In this document: piece after piece, positions 41,906 to 50,728 of the stretch
Position numbering within the stretch: the stretch's first letter is position 1
How the letters are laid out: each line of letters opens with the position of its first letter
Notes under the pieces: generated by a model
What the model was told of the DNA's origin: nothing
Databases searched by the model: none
The model's input: only the letters and a program-made list of their open reading frames with translations
Program-made: the position numbers and the translations under genes
Assembly (NCBI RefSeq): GCF_007827045.1
Contig: NZ_RPFW01000003.1
Coordinates: 744,001 to 808,000 of the forward strand
Source: Trebonia kvetii
GTDB taxonomy: Bacteria > Actinomycetota > Actinomycetes > Streptosporangiales > Streptosporangiaceae
DNA: 64,000 nucleotides
Reading direction: 5' to 3'

Positions 41906-42924
41906 TGGACACCGTCCCGCGCGATGCGCATGACGTGGCGGTGGCCACTCCCGGCGGTAAGAACGGCCGCCGCCGCCCGGCACCGCTGACCCAGATACCG
42001 TCGCGCTACGCGATCCTCGTTGTCTGGGCGGCGATGACGGCGGTCTACCTTGCCACCGAGTCGCAGTACTTCACGCACGTCGGCACCTTCCAGACGATCT
42101 TCGGCTCGCAGCAGCCGCTTGTCTTCATGACGATGGCGCTGATGTGCACGATTGTGGTCGGCGAGTTCGTCGACCTGTCGGTCCCCGCGGTGTTCGGCTT
42201 CGGCGCGACGATCCTGCCGGTGCTCGTGGTCAACCACGGCTGGGGTGTGTGGCCCGCGGCGATCGTGGGGGTGATCGGCTGCGTGCTCGTCGGCGCGCTC
42301 AACGGATTCCTCGTGGTGAAGATGGGAGTCAACACCATCGTGGTGACGCTTGGCATGTCCACGCTGATCGAGGGCGTCTCGCTGTGGATGTCCAACTTGA
42401 ACACGATCAGCGGCCTGCCTGCCGGGTTCCAGAAGATCGCCCTGTTCGACATCGGCGGCCTGCCGGTCTCCTTCTACTACGGCGTGATCCTGGTACTCGG
42501 CTTCGGCTACCTGCTCGCCTTCACCCCGCTCGGCAGGCACATGCGGTTCGTCGGTGCGAGCCGCGAGGTCAGCAGGCTGTCCGGCGTCCGGGTCGACCGG
42601 ATCAGGTTCGGCTCGTTCGTCTTCGCCGGGCTGCTCTCCGGCGTCGGCGCGGTCATCGCTGTGGCTACCATCGGCGGCTACAACGCGACAACCTCCGACA
42701 GCTACCTGCTGCCGGTCTTCGCCGCGGTCTTCCTGAGCACAGCGATCTTCGAACCGGGCCGGTTCAACCCGCTCGGCACGCTCGTCGGCATCTACTTCCT
42801 CGAGACGGGCATCCTCGGCCTTCAGTTGCTCGGCCTGCAGAGCTGGGTCTCCCAGGTCTTCTACGGCGGCATCCTGGTGATCGCGGTGACGATCTCCACC
42901 CTGCTGCACCGGCGGACCAGCTAG
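41905..42924 (+). CDS. CUT2-type (RbsC-like) ABC permease
   Basis: A 339-residue inner-membrane permease with about ten helices. It shows GEFVDLSVPAVFGFGATILP, LNGFLVVKMGVNTIVVTLGM and the EAA-like cytosolic loop GRHMRFVGASREVSRLSGVR, all typical of the ribose/xylose permease family. Its ATG shares a base with the ATPase stop. Last gene of the importer. Then comes a 510-base stretch holding a pseudogene and a repeat operator. Confidence 0.92.
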   Translation: MDTVPRDAHDVAVATPGGKNGRRRPAPLTQIPSRYAILVVWAAMTAVYLATESQYFTHVGTFQTIFGSQQPLVFMTMALMCTIVVGEFVDLSVPAVFGFGATILPVLVVNHGWGVWPAAIVGVIGCVLVGALNGFLVVKMGVNTIVVTLGMSTLIEGVSLWMSNLNTISGLPAGFQKIALFDIGGLPVSFYYGVILVLGFGYLLAFTPLGRHMRFVGASREVSRLSGVRVDRIRFGSFVFAGLLSGVGAVIAVATIGGYNATTSDSYLLPVFAAVFLSTAIFEPGRFNPLGTLVGIYFLETGILGLQLLGLQSWVSQVFYGGILVIAVTISTLLHRRTS

Positions 42925-42959
42925 GCAGGAAACCGCAGCGGTCGGTCTCCCGGTCGGCC

Positions 42960-43164
42960 GCCGACACCGACCGCGGGGCGGTGGAGAAGGCGACGGAGAA
43001 GTTCCTCAATGTGAGCCCGCTCACAGCGGCGGTGACGGCACTGACCCAGTTCCCGCTCAGCGTTGACCCCGCTGCCCGGCCAGCGTGTACTCAGCACGAT
43101 GATCCAGGTTCACTTCCGGTCGGCCAAGGACGCGGGCTTCGACCTCAGCGCGATGACCGGCTGA
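42960..43164 (+). pseudogene. C-terminal, frameshifted remnant of an NMT1/SsuA-type binding protein (copy B)
   Basis: Frame 1 reads ADTDRGAVEKATEKFLNVSP and TAAVTALTQFPLSVDP, matching ADTDRQAVES and TAAVMALNVYPLGVD of the intact binding protein at 49499-50593. Then the frame changes: the continuation QRVLSTMIQ to DAGFDLSAMTG ends at TGA 43162-43164 in another frame. So the gene is both 5'-truncated and frameshifted. It lies just past the CUT2 permease gene. Confidence 0.8.
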
Positions 43165-43219
43165 GGCGGAAGAACGCGGAAAGCCCGCTCCGGTCTGGCC
43201 TCACGTATATGCCGGACCC

Positions 43220-43277
43220 TTTGTCAACAATCCGCGGTGACTTTTGTCAACAATCTGCGGCTCGCTTTGTCAACAAT
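43220..43277. promoter_or_regulatory. Three TTTGTCAACAAT direct repeats at exact 23-bp spacing
   Basis: Identical 12-mers start at 43220, 43243 and 43266. Each is a near-dyad with TTGT/ACAA half-sites, as in FadR-type GntR operators, and on the minus strand each contains TTGACA. They lie 160-220 bases before the branched-chain-type ABC operon. Short dyads (AGTTC/GAACT at 43295-43308, GAACTT/AAGTTC at 43304-43324) follow. Candidate cooperative operator for the operon starting at 43438. Confidence 0.6.
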
Positions 43278-43437
43278 TCCGGCGCCGTGCATTCAGTTCT
43301 TCTGAACTTTCTCTGAAGAAGTTCGTCAATGCGTGGAGACGCGAACGCTTAGGCTTCCGCCTGTGTCTTTCGCCGGGACGTATAAATCTGGCATTCGCGA
43401 TATTCGCGCGGACATCAGTCGATGGAGGCCTGTAGCG

Positions 43438-44775
43438 ATGAAGCTGGTAAACCACCGATGGCTGGCGGTCTGTACGATCGCCACCACCGCCTCAATAGCG
43501 GTCGCAGGATGCAGTTCTGGAAGTTCCGGCAGCGCCACTCAATCCGGCGGGCCGACCGCCACGTCAAGCGCCAGTGTGTCGGGCAGCGCGAATGCGGGCG
43601 GATCGTTTGGCCTGACCGTGGGCGTGCTGCACGCGTTCACCGGACAGAACGCGTTCTTCGGCCTGAACGCGCAGAACTCCTGCAAGGCGGCGGCGCTCAA
43701 TATCGACGCGGCAGGCGGCATCCTGGGCCACTCGCTGACCTGCAGCAACTTCGACACCAAGGGCGACCCGGCGGACGCGGTGCCGGTGACCAACCGCATG
43801 CTGGTCTCCGCCTCCCACCTGGTCATGGTGCTCGGCCCGGACGGCGGCGACATCCCCTCCGTCCTCCCCGTGCTTGAGCAGGCCAAGGTGCCTGAGATGA
43901 ACACCGTCGGCGACCCCCGTTACGACACCCAGACGTCGCAGGACTTCTGGCGGCTGACGCCGAGTGACTCCACGCAGGCGCCCGCACTCGCCTACTACAC
44001 GCACCAGCGCGGCTTCACCAAGATCGCCGAGGTGTTCACTAGCGACCTTTCCGCGTCCACCACCACCACACCGTTCCAGGTCAGCTACACGAAGCTGGGC
44101 GGCACGATCGTCAAGGCCGTGACCATTACCCCTGACGCCTCCTCGTACCAGACCGAGGTAGCCTCCGTGCTCGCCGCGCACCCGCAGGCGATCGTGGGCG
44201 AGATGGACTCGCAGACCGCCGCCACGTTCCTATCCGAGATGCGGCAGCAGAACGGCTCGATGCTCCCGGTCATCATGACCCAGCGTGCCATCCAGGGCGA
44301 CTGGGAGCCCTCGGTCGGCCCGGCCATCGGACTGGCGAGCATGGGCAAGTACGTGACCGCGATCGCGCCCGCGCTGCAGTCGTCCGGGGCCGCGTTCACG
44401 GCCTTCACCAGCGCGCTGACCGCGATCAAGGCTAACCCGTTCCAGGCGAAGAACCCGTTCGTGGCCGCCAGCTATGACGGTGTCACCGCCTTCGCCCTGG
44501 CCATGGAGGCGGCCAAGTCGGTCGACCCGAACGTCTTCACCGCCTACATCCCGAAGGTCACCACGCCGGGCAGCGGCGCCGTCGTGGTCTCCACCTACGC
44601 CCAGGGCGTCGCGGCGCTCAAGGCCGGCAAGACCATCGACTACGTCGGCGCCGCCGGCGCCATGGTCTTCAACCAGAACAACACGGCCAACCGGCCGTAC
44701 GCCGCGTGGGCCTACAACGCCGACAAGCACAACTGGATCATGGGCGCGAACCTTCCGGCGAATGCGGGCATGTAG
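43438..44775 (+). CDS. Branched-chain-amino-acid-type ABC substrate-binding lipoprotein (LivK-like)
   Basis: A 445-residue type I periplasmic binding protein. The lipobox is VAGC (Cys about 22). The core shows LTVGVLHAFTGQNAFFG, the AAALNIDAAGGILGHSLTC strand-helix, and LVMVLGPDGGDIPSVLPVLE, typical of LivJ/K-type receptors, many of which bind aromatic acids or amides in actinobacteria. ATG at 43438 has GGAGG nine bases upstream. First gene of SBP-permease-(permease/ATPase fusion)-ATPase-MDR reductase. Confidence 0.9.
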   Translation: MKLVNHRWLAVCTIATTASIAVAGCSSGSSGSATQSGGPTATSSASVSGSANAGGSFGLTVGVLHAFTGQNAFFGLNAQNSCKAAALNIDAAGGILGHSLTCSNFDTKGDPADAVPVTNRMLVSASHLVMVLGPDGGDIPSVLPVLEQAKVPEMNTVGDPRYDTQTSQDFWRLTPSDSTQAPALAYYTHQRGFTKIAEVFTSDLSASTTTTPFQVSYTKLGGTIVKAVTITPDASSYQTEVASVLAAHPQAIVGEMDSQTAATFLSEMRQQNGSMLPVIMTQRAIQGDWEPSVGPAIGLASMGKYVTAIAPALQSSGAAFTAFTSALTAIKANPFQAKNPFVAASYDGVTAFALAMEAAKSVDPNVFTAYIPKVTTPGSGAVVVSTYAQGVAALKAGKTIDYVGAAGAMVFNQNNTANRPYAAWAYNADKHNWIMGANLPANAGM

Positions 44776-45665
44776 TGAGCCAAATCGTCCTCAGCCTCGG
44801 CTTCGGACTGGTGACCGCGTCCATCCTTGCGTTGGGCGCGGTCGGTTTCACCCTCCAGTTCGGCGTCACCAACCTCTTCAACCTGGCGTTCGGCGAGAAC
44901 ATGACGGTCGCCATGTTCGTCGCCTACCTAGCCATGGTCAGCCTGCACTGGAACATGTGGTGGGCGATGCTGGCAGGCGGCGTCGCGGGCTCGGTGCTGT
45001 CGCTGGCCCTCAGCCGCCTCATCTACCTGCCGTTCCTGCGCCGCGGCACCTCCCAGTTCGCGATGGTGATGGTGACCGTGGCGGTCTCGTTCATCATCAA
45101 GAACGTGCTGCAGATGTTCAGCAACGGCACCTACTACAGCTACCAGCTGCCCCCCGAGCCGTCGATCCGCTTCCTCGGCATGGTCTTCGACCAGCGTCAG
45201 CTGATCATCATCGGGCTCGCCGTCGTCGCCCTGCTCGGCCTGCACCTGATGTTCAAGTACACCCGGCTCGGCAAGGCGATGCGGGCCACCTCGGACAACG
45301 GGCCGCTCGCCCGCTCGGTCGGGATCCCCACCGAGCGGATCATCGCCGCCGTGTGGCTGATCTCCGGCCTGCTCGCCGGGCTGGCCGGCGTGGCGCTCGC
45401 GATCGACCTCGGCTCCTTCCAGTCGACCACAGGCGGCAGCTACCTGATGCTGATCGTCGCCGCGGCGGTGTTCGGCAGCGTCGGGGAACCGTACGGCGCG
45501 ATGGCCGGTGCGCTGGTCATCGGCATCATCAGCGAGGTGGCGGCCAACTACAACCCGCAGCTGAAGGACGTGGTCGCGTTCGCGATCCTGGTCCTGGTGC
45601 TGCTGCTGCGGCCCAATGGCCTGCGCGGCGGCCGGGTCCTGATGCGAGCGGAGGTCGCCGTATGA
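44775..45665 (+). CDS. LivH-type ABC permease
   Basis: A 296-residue permease with about eight to nine helices. It contains GFTLQFGVTNLFNLAFGENM (the nearly universal LivH motif region), the cytosolic coupling loop LGKAMRATSDNGPLARSVGI, and AAVFGSVGEPYGAMAGALVIG. GTG at 44775 shares a base with the SBP stop codon. Coupled by four-base overlap to the next gene. Subunit of a HAAT-family importer. Confidence 0.92.
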   Translation: MSQIVLSLGFGLVTASILALGAVGFTLQFGVTNLFNLAFGENMTVAMFVAYLAMVSLHWNMWWAMLAGGVAGSVLSLALSRLIYLPFLRRGTSQFAMVMVTVAVSFIIKNVLQMFSNGTYYSYQLPPEPSIRFLGMVFDQRQLIIIGLAVVALLGLHLMFKYTRLGKAMRATSDNGPLARSVGIPTERIIAAVWLISGLLAGLAGVALAIDLGSFQSTTGGSYLMLIVAAAVFGSVGEPYGAMAGALVIGIISEVAANYNPQLKDVVAFAILVLVLLLRPNGLRGGRVLMRAEVAV

Positions 45666-47500
45666 GCTCGGCGGTAAGCAGCTACATCGCCACCCTGCTG
45701 ATCTACCTCGGCGTCAACGGCATCGCCTGCTGGGCGCTGAACCTGCAATTCGGTGTCGGCGGCGTGATGAACTTCGCGTTCATCATCTACCAGGCGATCG
45801 GTGCGTACATCACCGCGGTGCTTACCCTCCCGTCGGACAAGGTCCTGGCGGACGAGAACTACATCCTGGGCTGGCACCTGCCCTGGCCGCTGCCGCTCGT
45901 CGGCGCGGCCGTCGCGGGCGCGCTGCTTGCGCTGGCGGTTGGCTCGTTCTCGCTGCGGCCACGGCGCCGGGACTTCCAGGCGACGGTGATGCTCGTCGTA
46001 TCGATCATCACCGCCACCCTGGTCTCCACCGAGCAGGGCTGGTTCAACGGGAACCAGGGGCTGTTCGGCATCCCCCAGCCGTTCGCCGCATCGCTCGGCC
46101 TCAGCATCACCGGCTACGACTGGTTCTTCGTCGGCCTCACCGCGGTGTTCGCGGCAGTAGCCTGGTTTTTCATCGCGCGGCTGGCTGGCTCACCGTGGGG
46201 CAGGCGGCTGCGGGCCATGCGGGAGAACGCCGAGGCGATCGAGTCCCTCGGCACCAATACCCGCAAGGAGTCGCTGAAGGTCTACGTCATCGGCGGGGCG
46301 CTCGGGGCGGTGAGCGGCGGCCTGCTCGTGGAGTTCATCGCCGCCTGGTCGCCGGCCGCGTGGGGGACAGGCGAGACGTTCATCTATTTCGTCGCGATCA
46401 TCGTCGGCGGCCTCGGGAACAGCTTTGGTTCCCTGTTCGGCGCATTCCTCGTCCTCGGGGTGTTCCTTGAGCTGCCGACCTTCCTGCCGCAGATGTCCAA
46501 CGCCAATATCGAGGAATCGCTGCAGTCCGCGTTCATCGGAGTGCTGATCCTTGTCTTCCTCTGGTGGCGGCCGCAGGGCATCTTCCCCGAGCGCAGGCGC
46601 AAGCTCTCCGGGCTGCTTTCCGCGGCCGACCGGGAGGCGGCGGTGGTCTCCGCGGTCGCCGAGGTCAGGGACAGGGCAGTGGAGAAGGGCGTGGCGGCGG
46701 TGCTCGCCGGGGAGCGGGCGCCCGCACCCAGCGCGGAACGGGCTCCTGCCGCGCTGTCGGTGCGGGATCTGCGGGTCGGCTTCGGCGGCGTGCGGGCGGT
46801 CGACGGGCTCTCATTCGACCTGGCTCCCGGCCTGGCCACCGGCTTGATCGGGCCCAACGGAGCGGGCAAGTCCACCGCGCTCAAGCTCATCGCCGGCGCG
46901 ATCAGGCCGCAGGGCGGACAGGTCCTTGTGGACGGTGCGGACGTGGCGGGCTGGCCCGCGCACCGGGTGGCACGGCTCGGCCTGATCCGGACCTTCCAGC
47001 ACACCAGCGAGTTCGGCAAGCTGACCGTGCTTGAGAACCTGCTCACCGCCGCGCCGCGGCAGCCTGGCGACTCCGCGGCGGGGGCGCTCCTCGGGCCGCG
47101 CCACGCGCGGCGGCGGCAGCAGGAACTGCTCGCGCAGGCCTGGGCGCTGCTCGTCGACTTCGGGCTCACCGCCCACGCCGACAGCTACGCAGGGCAGCTC
47201 TCCGGCGGTCAGCGCAGGCTGGTGGAGATCATGCGGTCGCTGATGGCGCAGCCGCGGATCCTGCTGCTCGACGAGCCGATGGCGGGCGTCAACCCGACGC
47301 TGCGGCTCACCATCGAGGAGCACCTCAAGCGGCTGCGGGACGGCGGCCTCACCATGCTGATGATCGAGCACGAGCTCGGCTCGGTCGAGCGAGTCTGCGA
47401 CTCGGTGATCGTGATGGCGCAGGGCAAGCTGCTCGCCACCGGCACGATGGCCGAGCTGCGTGCGAACCAGGAGGTAGTCAGTGCGTATCTCGCTGGGTAA
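45662..47500 (+). CDS. LivM permease fused to LivG ATPase
   Basis: A 612-residue fusion. Residues about 1-310 are a LivM-type permease (LNLQFGVGGVMNFAFIIYQA, GRRLRAMRENAEAIESLGTN, GGLGNSFGSLFGAFLVLGV). After a linker of about 60 residues, a LivG-type ATPase follows from about residue 360: Walker A GPNGAGKST, signature LSGGQRRLV, Walker B ILLLDEPMAG and the switch in MLMIEHELG. Fusion of these two subunits, usually separate genes, is known in some actinobacteria. ATG at 45662 overlaps livH by four bases; its 3' end overlaps livF by 20. Confidence 0.92.
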   Translation: MSSAVSSYIATLLIYLGVNGIACWALNLQFGVGGVMNFAFIIYQAIGAYITAVLTLPSDKVLADENYILGWHLPWPLPLVGAAVAGALLALAVGSFSLRPRRRDFQATVMLVVSIITATLVSTEQGWFNGNQGLFGIPQPFAASLGLSITGYDWFFVGLTAVFAAVAWFFIARLAGSPWGRRLRAMRENAEAIESLGTNTRKESLKVYVIGGALGAVSGGLLVEFIAAWSPAAWGTGETFIYFVAIIVGGLGNSFGSLFGAFLVLGVFLELPTFLPQMSNANIEESLQSAFIGVLILVFLWWRPQGIFPERRRKLSGLLSAADREAAVVSAVAEVRDRAVEKGVAAVLAGERAPAPSAERAPAALSVRDLRVGFGGVRAVDGLSFDLAPGLATGLIGPNGAGKSTALKLIAGAIRPQGGQVLVDGADVAGWPAHRVARLGLIRTFQHTSEFGKLTVLENLLTAAPRQPGDSAAGALLGPRHARRRQQELLAQAWALLVDFGLTAHADSYAGQLSGGQRRLVEIMRSLMAQPRILLLDEPMAGVNPTLRLTIEEHLKRLRDGGLTMLMIEHELGSVERVCDSVIVMAQGKLLATGTMAELRANQEVVSAYLAG

Positions 47501-48290
47501 CGGCAGCCGGCGCCGGCCCGACGGCAGCGGCGCCGCCCGGCCGGCCGGCGGCGGCGGGCGGGCGGCCGCGCTCACGGTGACCGGCCTCTCCGCAGGCTAC
47601 AACGACACCCCGACGATCATCGACGTCGACCTGCACGTCGGTGTCGGGGAGATTGTCACCGTGCTCGGCCCGAACGGCGCGGGCAAGTCCACACTGCTCA
47701 AGGCGGTTCTCGGGCACCTGCGCCCGATGTCAGGAACGGTGCGCCTCGGCGACAGGGAGCTTGGCGGCCTGCGCAGCGACCAGGTCTGCCGGCTCTCTGT
47801 CGGGTACGTGCCCCAGGTGAATGACACGTTCCCGCGCCTCACCGTCCTCGAGAACATCGAGATGGGCGGCTACACACTGCCCAGGTCGAAGGTCAAGGCG
47901 CGGATGGCCGAGGTGATGGACCTGTACCCGCAGCTCGGCAAGCTGGCCGCACGGCAGGGCGGTCACCTGTCCGGGGGCGAGCGGAAGATGGTGGCCATCG
48001 CCAGGGCGCTAATGATCAACCCGACGCTGCTCGTGCTCGACGAGCCAACGGCGGGGCTCGCGCCCAAGCCGGCTGACGAGCTGCTCAGCAAGCACATCGC
48101 GGCGCTGACCACCACCGGGGTGTCGCTGCTCATGGTGGAGCAGCGAGCCCGCGAGGCGATGTCGATCTCGCACCGGGCCTACGTCATGGCGGCCGGGCGA
48201 GTCGTCCTTACCGGCCAGGCGTCGGACCTGCTCGAACGCCCCGACCTCGGGGACGTGTTCCTTGGCAGGACCGAAGGGGAGAACAAGTGA
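47481..48290 (+). CDS. LivF-type ABC ATPase
   Basis: A 269-residue second ATPase of the importer. After an Arg/Gly-rich start, Walker A GPNGAGKST (about residue 63), Q-loop VPQVNDTFP, signature LSGGERKMVAIARAL and Walker B LLVLDEPTAG are present. The GTG start lies inside the end of the LivM-LivG gene. It overlaps the MDR gene by four bases. With the fused LivG it makes the ATPase heterodimer. Confidence 0.92.
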   Translation: MRISLGNGSRRRPDGSGAARPAGGGGRAAALTVTGLSAGYNDTPTIIDVDLHVGVGEIVTVLGPNGAGKSTLLKAVLGHLRPMSGTVRLGDRELGGLRSDQVCRLSVGYVPQVNDTFPRLTVLENIEMGGYTLPRSKVKARMAEVMDLYPQLGKLAARQGGHLSGGERKMVAIARALMINPTLLVLDEPTAGLAPKPADELLSKHIAALTTTGVSLLMVEQRAREAMSISHRAYVMAAGRVVLTGQASDLLERPDLGDVFLGRTEGENK

Positions 48291-49243
48291 CCGACGTTCG
48301 CGCGGTAGTTATCGACGGCTTTGCCGATGCACCGCACCTGGCGACGTTCCCGCTCCCCGAGCTCGCGCCCGGCCAGGTGCTGATCGAGGTCCAGGCCGCG
48401 TCGGTCAATGCCTTCGACTGGAAGGCGGCCGAGGGCCGGTTCAAGGAGTCGTTCGACTACCAGTTCCCGGTGACCATCGGCCGAGACTACGCGGGCGTGG
48501 TCAGCGCGGTGGGCGCCGCGGTGCGCCGGGTGGCGCCGGGCGACGAGGTGTTCGGCTACTTCACGGGGCAGGTGCTGCACCGCGGCGCGTTCGCCACGCA
48601 CGTCTGGGCGGACGAGGACGAGTGCTTCGTGCGACGGCCGGCTGGGCTCGACGCGGCGACAGCCGCCTGCCTCCCCCTGGCGGGCGTGGTGGCTCTCCGC
48701 TGTGTGGAAGCCGTCAAGCCCGCCGCCGGGGACCGGCTGCTGATCCTCGGTGCTCCCGGCGGTGTCGGCAGCCTCGCGGTTCAGCTGGCGGCGGCGGCTG
48801 GCGCCCACGTCATCGCGTCCGGGCTGACCGAGGACGAAGCGTACCTGCGCGAACTTGGCGCGGCGGACGTGGTCGAGCCGGGTGGCGGCCTCATCGACGA
48901 GGTCCGCGCGCGCTATACCGACGGCATCGACGGCCTGATCGACCTGGTCGACTACCGGCCGGCCTTCCTCGCGCACGCGGAGCTGCTAGTTCACGGCGGA
49001 CGGGCCGCATCCGTGCACCGGGCGGTGGACGAGGCGCTGTTCGTCGGCCGCGGCCTGCACGGCAGCAACGTGACGAGCATGCCCGACCGGGCGCTTCTCG
49101 AGCAGCTCGCCGAGCTCGCCGCCGACGGCCGCCTGCGGACGGTCATCACCGGCAGGTACCCGCTTGACCGGGCGCCGGACGCCCTAGCGGCAGCGAGGGA
49201 CGGGCACACCAGAGGCAAGTTCGTCATCGAGGTGGCGAGCTAA
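48287..49243 (+). CDS. MDR-family NADPH:quinone/zinc-less alcohol dehydrogenase-like reductase
   Basis: A 318-residue medium-chain reductase. GroES-like part: VQAASVNAFDWKAAEGR and FPVTIGRDYAGVVSAVG. Rossmann part: LLILGAPGGVGSLAVQLAAA, a nucleotide-binding variant of AxxGGVG. Structural or catalytic zinc Cys residues are lacking, so it is a quinone-oxidoreductase-like enzyme. Its GTG overlaps the livF stop by four bases, hence co-transcribed with the importer and probably acting on the imported compound. Confidence 0.88.
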   Translation: MTDVRAVVIDGFADAPHLATFPLPELAPGQVLIEVQAASVNAFDWKAAEGRFKESFDYQFPVTIGRDYAGVVSAVGAAVRRVAPGDEVFGYFTGQVLHRGAFATHVWADEDECFVRRPAGLDAATAACLPLAGVVALRCVEAVKPAAGDRLLILGAPGGVGSLAVQLAAAAGAHVIASGLTEDEAYLRELGAADVVEPGGGLIDEVRARYTDGIDGLIDLVDYRPAFLAHAELLVHGGRAASVHRAVDEALFVGRGLHGSNVTSMPDRALLEQLAELAADGRLRTVITGRYPLDRAPDALAAARDGHTRGKFVIEVAS

Positions 49244-49311
49244 CCGGGGACCGCCAGCCCGCGGCGCATGGACGGACGCGAAATGTCCTGCGGCCGTGAA
49301 GAATTAATTGA

Positions 49312-49380
49312 GAGGTGGTTCTTATCCACCTCAGAATCCCGCGCCGAACTCCGTGATAATCGCGGCGTCCGGCGCGGGAT
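49312..49380 (+). terminator. Hairpins ending the liv-type operon
   Basis: Two hairpins lie in the AT-richer 255-base gap after the MDR gene: GAGGTGG/CCACCTC (49312-49318 and 49326-49332) and an 11-bp stem ATCCCGCGCCG (49336-49346 with 49370-49380) around a 23-nt loop. Likely terminators, although an attenuator for the next gene is possible. Confidence 0.55.
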
Positions 49381-49498
49381 CCGCATTTCATAACCCGTTA
49401 TTTAGGCCGGCTTCTATGTACCCTACTTGAATTCTAAGAATTCGTCGCAGTTCGCTTGAAACCGGCTAAACAACAGGAAACGAAATCGAAGGGCCTGG

Positions 49499-50593
49499 GT
49501 GATCTCAATGATGAGCATCGAACCGCGGCTAAAGCGGTTCACTTCAAATGTCTCGCCGGCCCGGAAGGCCGGCGGCAGCGCGATGCCAGGACGGAAGGGG
49601 CTCATTCTCGCCGCCGTCCTCGCATCAACAGGATTCCTCGGCACTGGATGCGCAAGCAGCACCACGGGCGGCCTTGCGGTCCTGCCACGGGTGAGCGGCC
49701 TGGAGAAGACGACGATCACCGCCGCGATCTCGCCGGTGCTCGACTCCGCGGGATTCTTCGTCGCCATGCGGGAAGGGCTGTTCGCGCAGGAAGGCCTCAC
49801 CGTCAATTACACGCCGGCCCATGGCGACACGGTCATCTCCGGCGCCGTCAAGGGGCAGTACGACGTCATCGCCACCAACTACGTCTCCTATATCCAGGCG
49901 CAGGTCACCCGGGCGGCGAACCTGCGGGTCATCGCGGAGGCGTCGCTGCTGCAGCCGGGCGGCCGGGTGATCATGACGATGCCCGGATCGAAGGTCAGGA
50001 CACTCAAGGAACTCACCGGGCACGTGCTCGGGGTCAACGCGGACGCCAACGTCGGCTTCCTGCTCGCCGCGTCGGTGCTCACCGAGAACGGGATCAAGCT
50101 GAGCGTGGCCGGCCGGAAGAACGCGGTCGGCTTCCCCAGCTTCTCCATGCCCTACCCGGATGCCGCGCCCGCCCTCGTGTCGGGCAAGGTCGCCGCCGCG
50201 GTCGTGTCCGAGCCGTTCGTGACGCAAGCCGAGGAGAGCTACGGCGCGGTACCGCTCGCCGACCTGGACTCCGGGGCGACCGAGCAGTTTCCCATGGAGG
50301 GTTACGCCACGACTGCGTCCTGGGCACGGGCGAACCCGCGCACGATGAGGGCGTTCCTCATCGCGCTGGAGGCCGGCCAGCAGATCGCCGACACCGACAG
50401 GCAGGCCGTCGAATCTGCCTTCGTCGGCCTGCCGCAGGGGGCCGGTCACATCGACCGGGTCACCGCGGCGGTGATGGCGCTGAACGTTTACCCGCTCGGC
50501 GTCGACGCGGTCCGGTTGCAGCGGGTCGCCGACGTCATGCAGCAGTTCGGCTTCCTCAAGAAGCGCTTCGACATCAGCGGGCTGCTCGGCTGA
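49499..50593 (+). CDS. NMT1/SsuA-type ABC substrate-binding lipoprotein
   Basis: A 364-residue class II binding protein of the nitrate/sulfonate/thiamine-precursor type. The lipobox is LGTGC (Cys about 51 from this start). The core reads AAISPVLDSAGFFVAMREGL, QYDVIATNYVSY, ELTGHVLGVNADANVGFLL. GTG at 49499 has GAAGGG upstream; ATG at 49583 would give a more compact signal peptide and is an alternative. No cognate permease or ATPase lies next to it. Its C-terminus is the intact version of the two remnants at 31.5 and 43.0 kb. Confidence 0.85.
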   Translation: MISMMSIEPRLKRFTSNVSPARKAGGSAMPGRKGLILAAVLASTGFLGTGCASSTTGGLAVLPRVSGLEKTTITAAISPVLDSAGFFVAMREGLFAQEGLTVNYTPAHGDTVISGAVKGQYDVIATNYVSYIQAQVTRAANLRVIAEASLLQPGGRVIMTMPGSKVRTLKELTGHVLGVNADANVGFLLAASVLTENGIKLSVAGRKNAVGFPSFSMPYPDAAPALVSGKVAAAVVSEPFVTQAEESYGAVPLADLDSGATEQFPMEGYATTASWARANPRTMRAFLIALEAGQQIADTDRQAVESAFVGLPQGAGHIDRVTAAVMALNVYPLGVDAVRLQRVADVMQQFGFLKKRFDISGLLG

Positions 50594-50657
50594 GCTCCGT
50601 CCGGGGCACGGCAAGAGAGCAGGGCAAAGACTGCGGCGAAAGACCGTGACAAGAGGA

Positions 50658-50695
50658 ACCGGTGGGGAGGCCGCCCGAATAGCCTCCCCACCGGT
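50658..50695. terminator. Bidirectional terminator between binding-protein and aldolase genes
   Basis: Perfect 14-bp stem (arms 50658-50671 and 50682-50695), 10-nt loop, between two convergent genes. Confidence 0.85.
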
Positions 50696-50728
50696 GTCCG
50701 TCTGGCCGCCGCGGCGGCCGCCCTTCGG

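Noticed and set aside
43220-43277. CRISPR array
   Set aside because: Only three 12-bp repeats with 11-bp spacers and no cas genes; an operator explains it better.
44474-45661. Apparent 396-codon extension upstream of the LivM-LivG fusion
   Set aside because: It reads through the binding-protein and LivH genes in the wrong frame; the true start is ATG 45662 with a four-base overlap.
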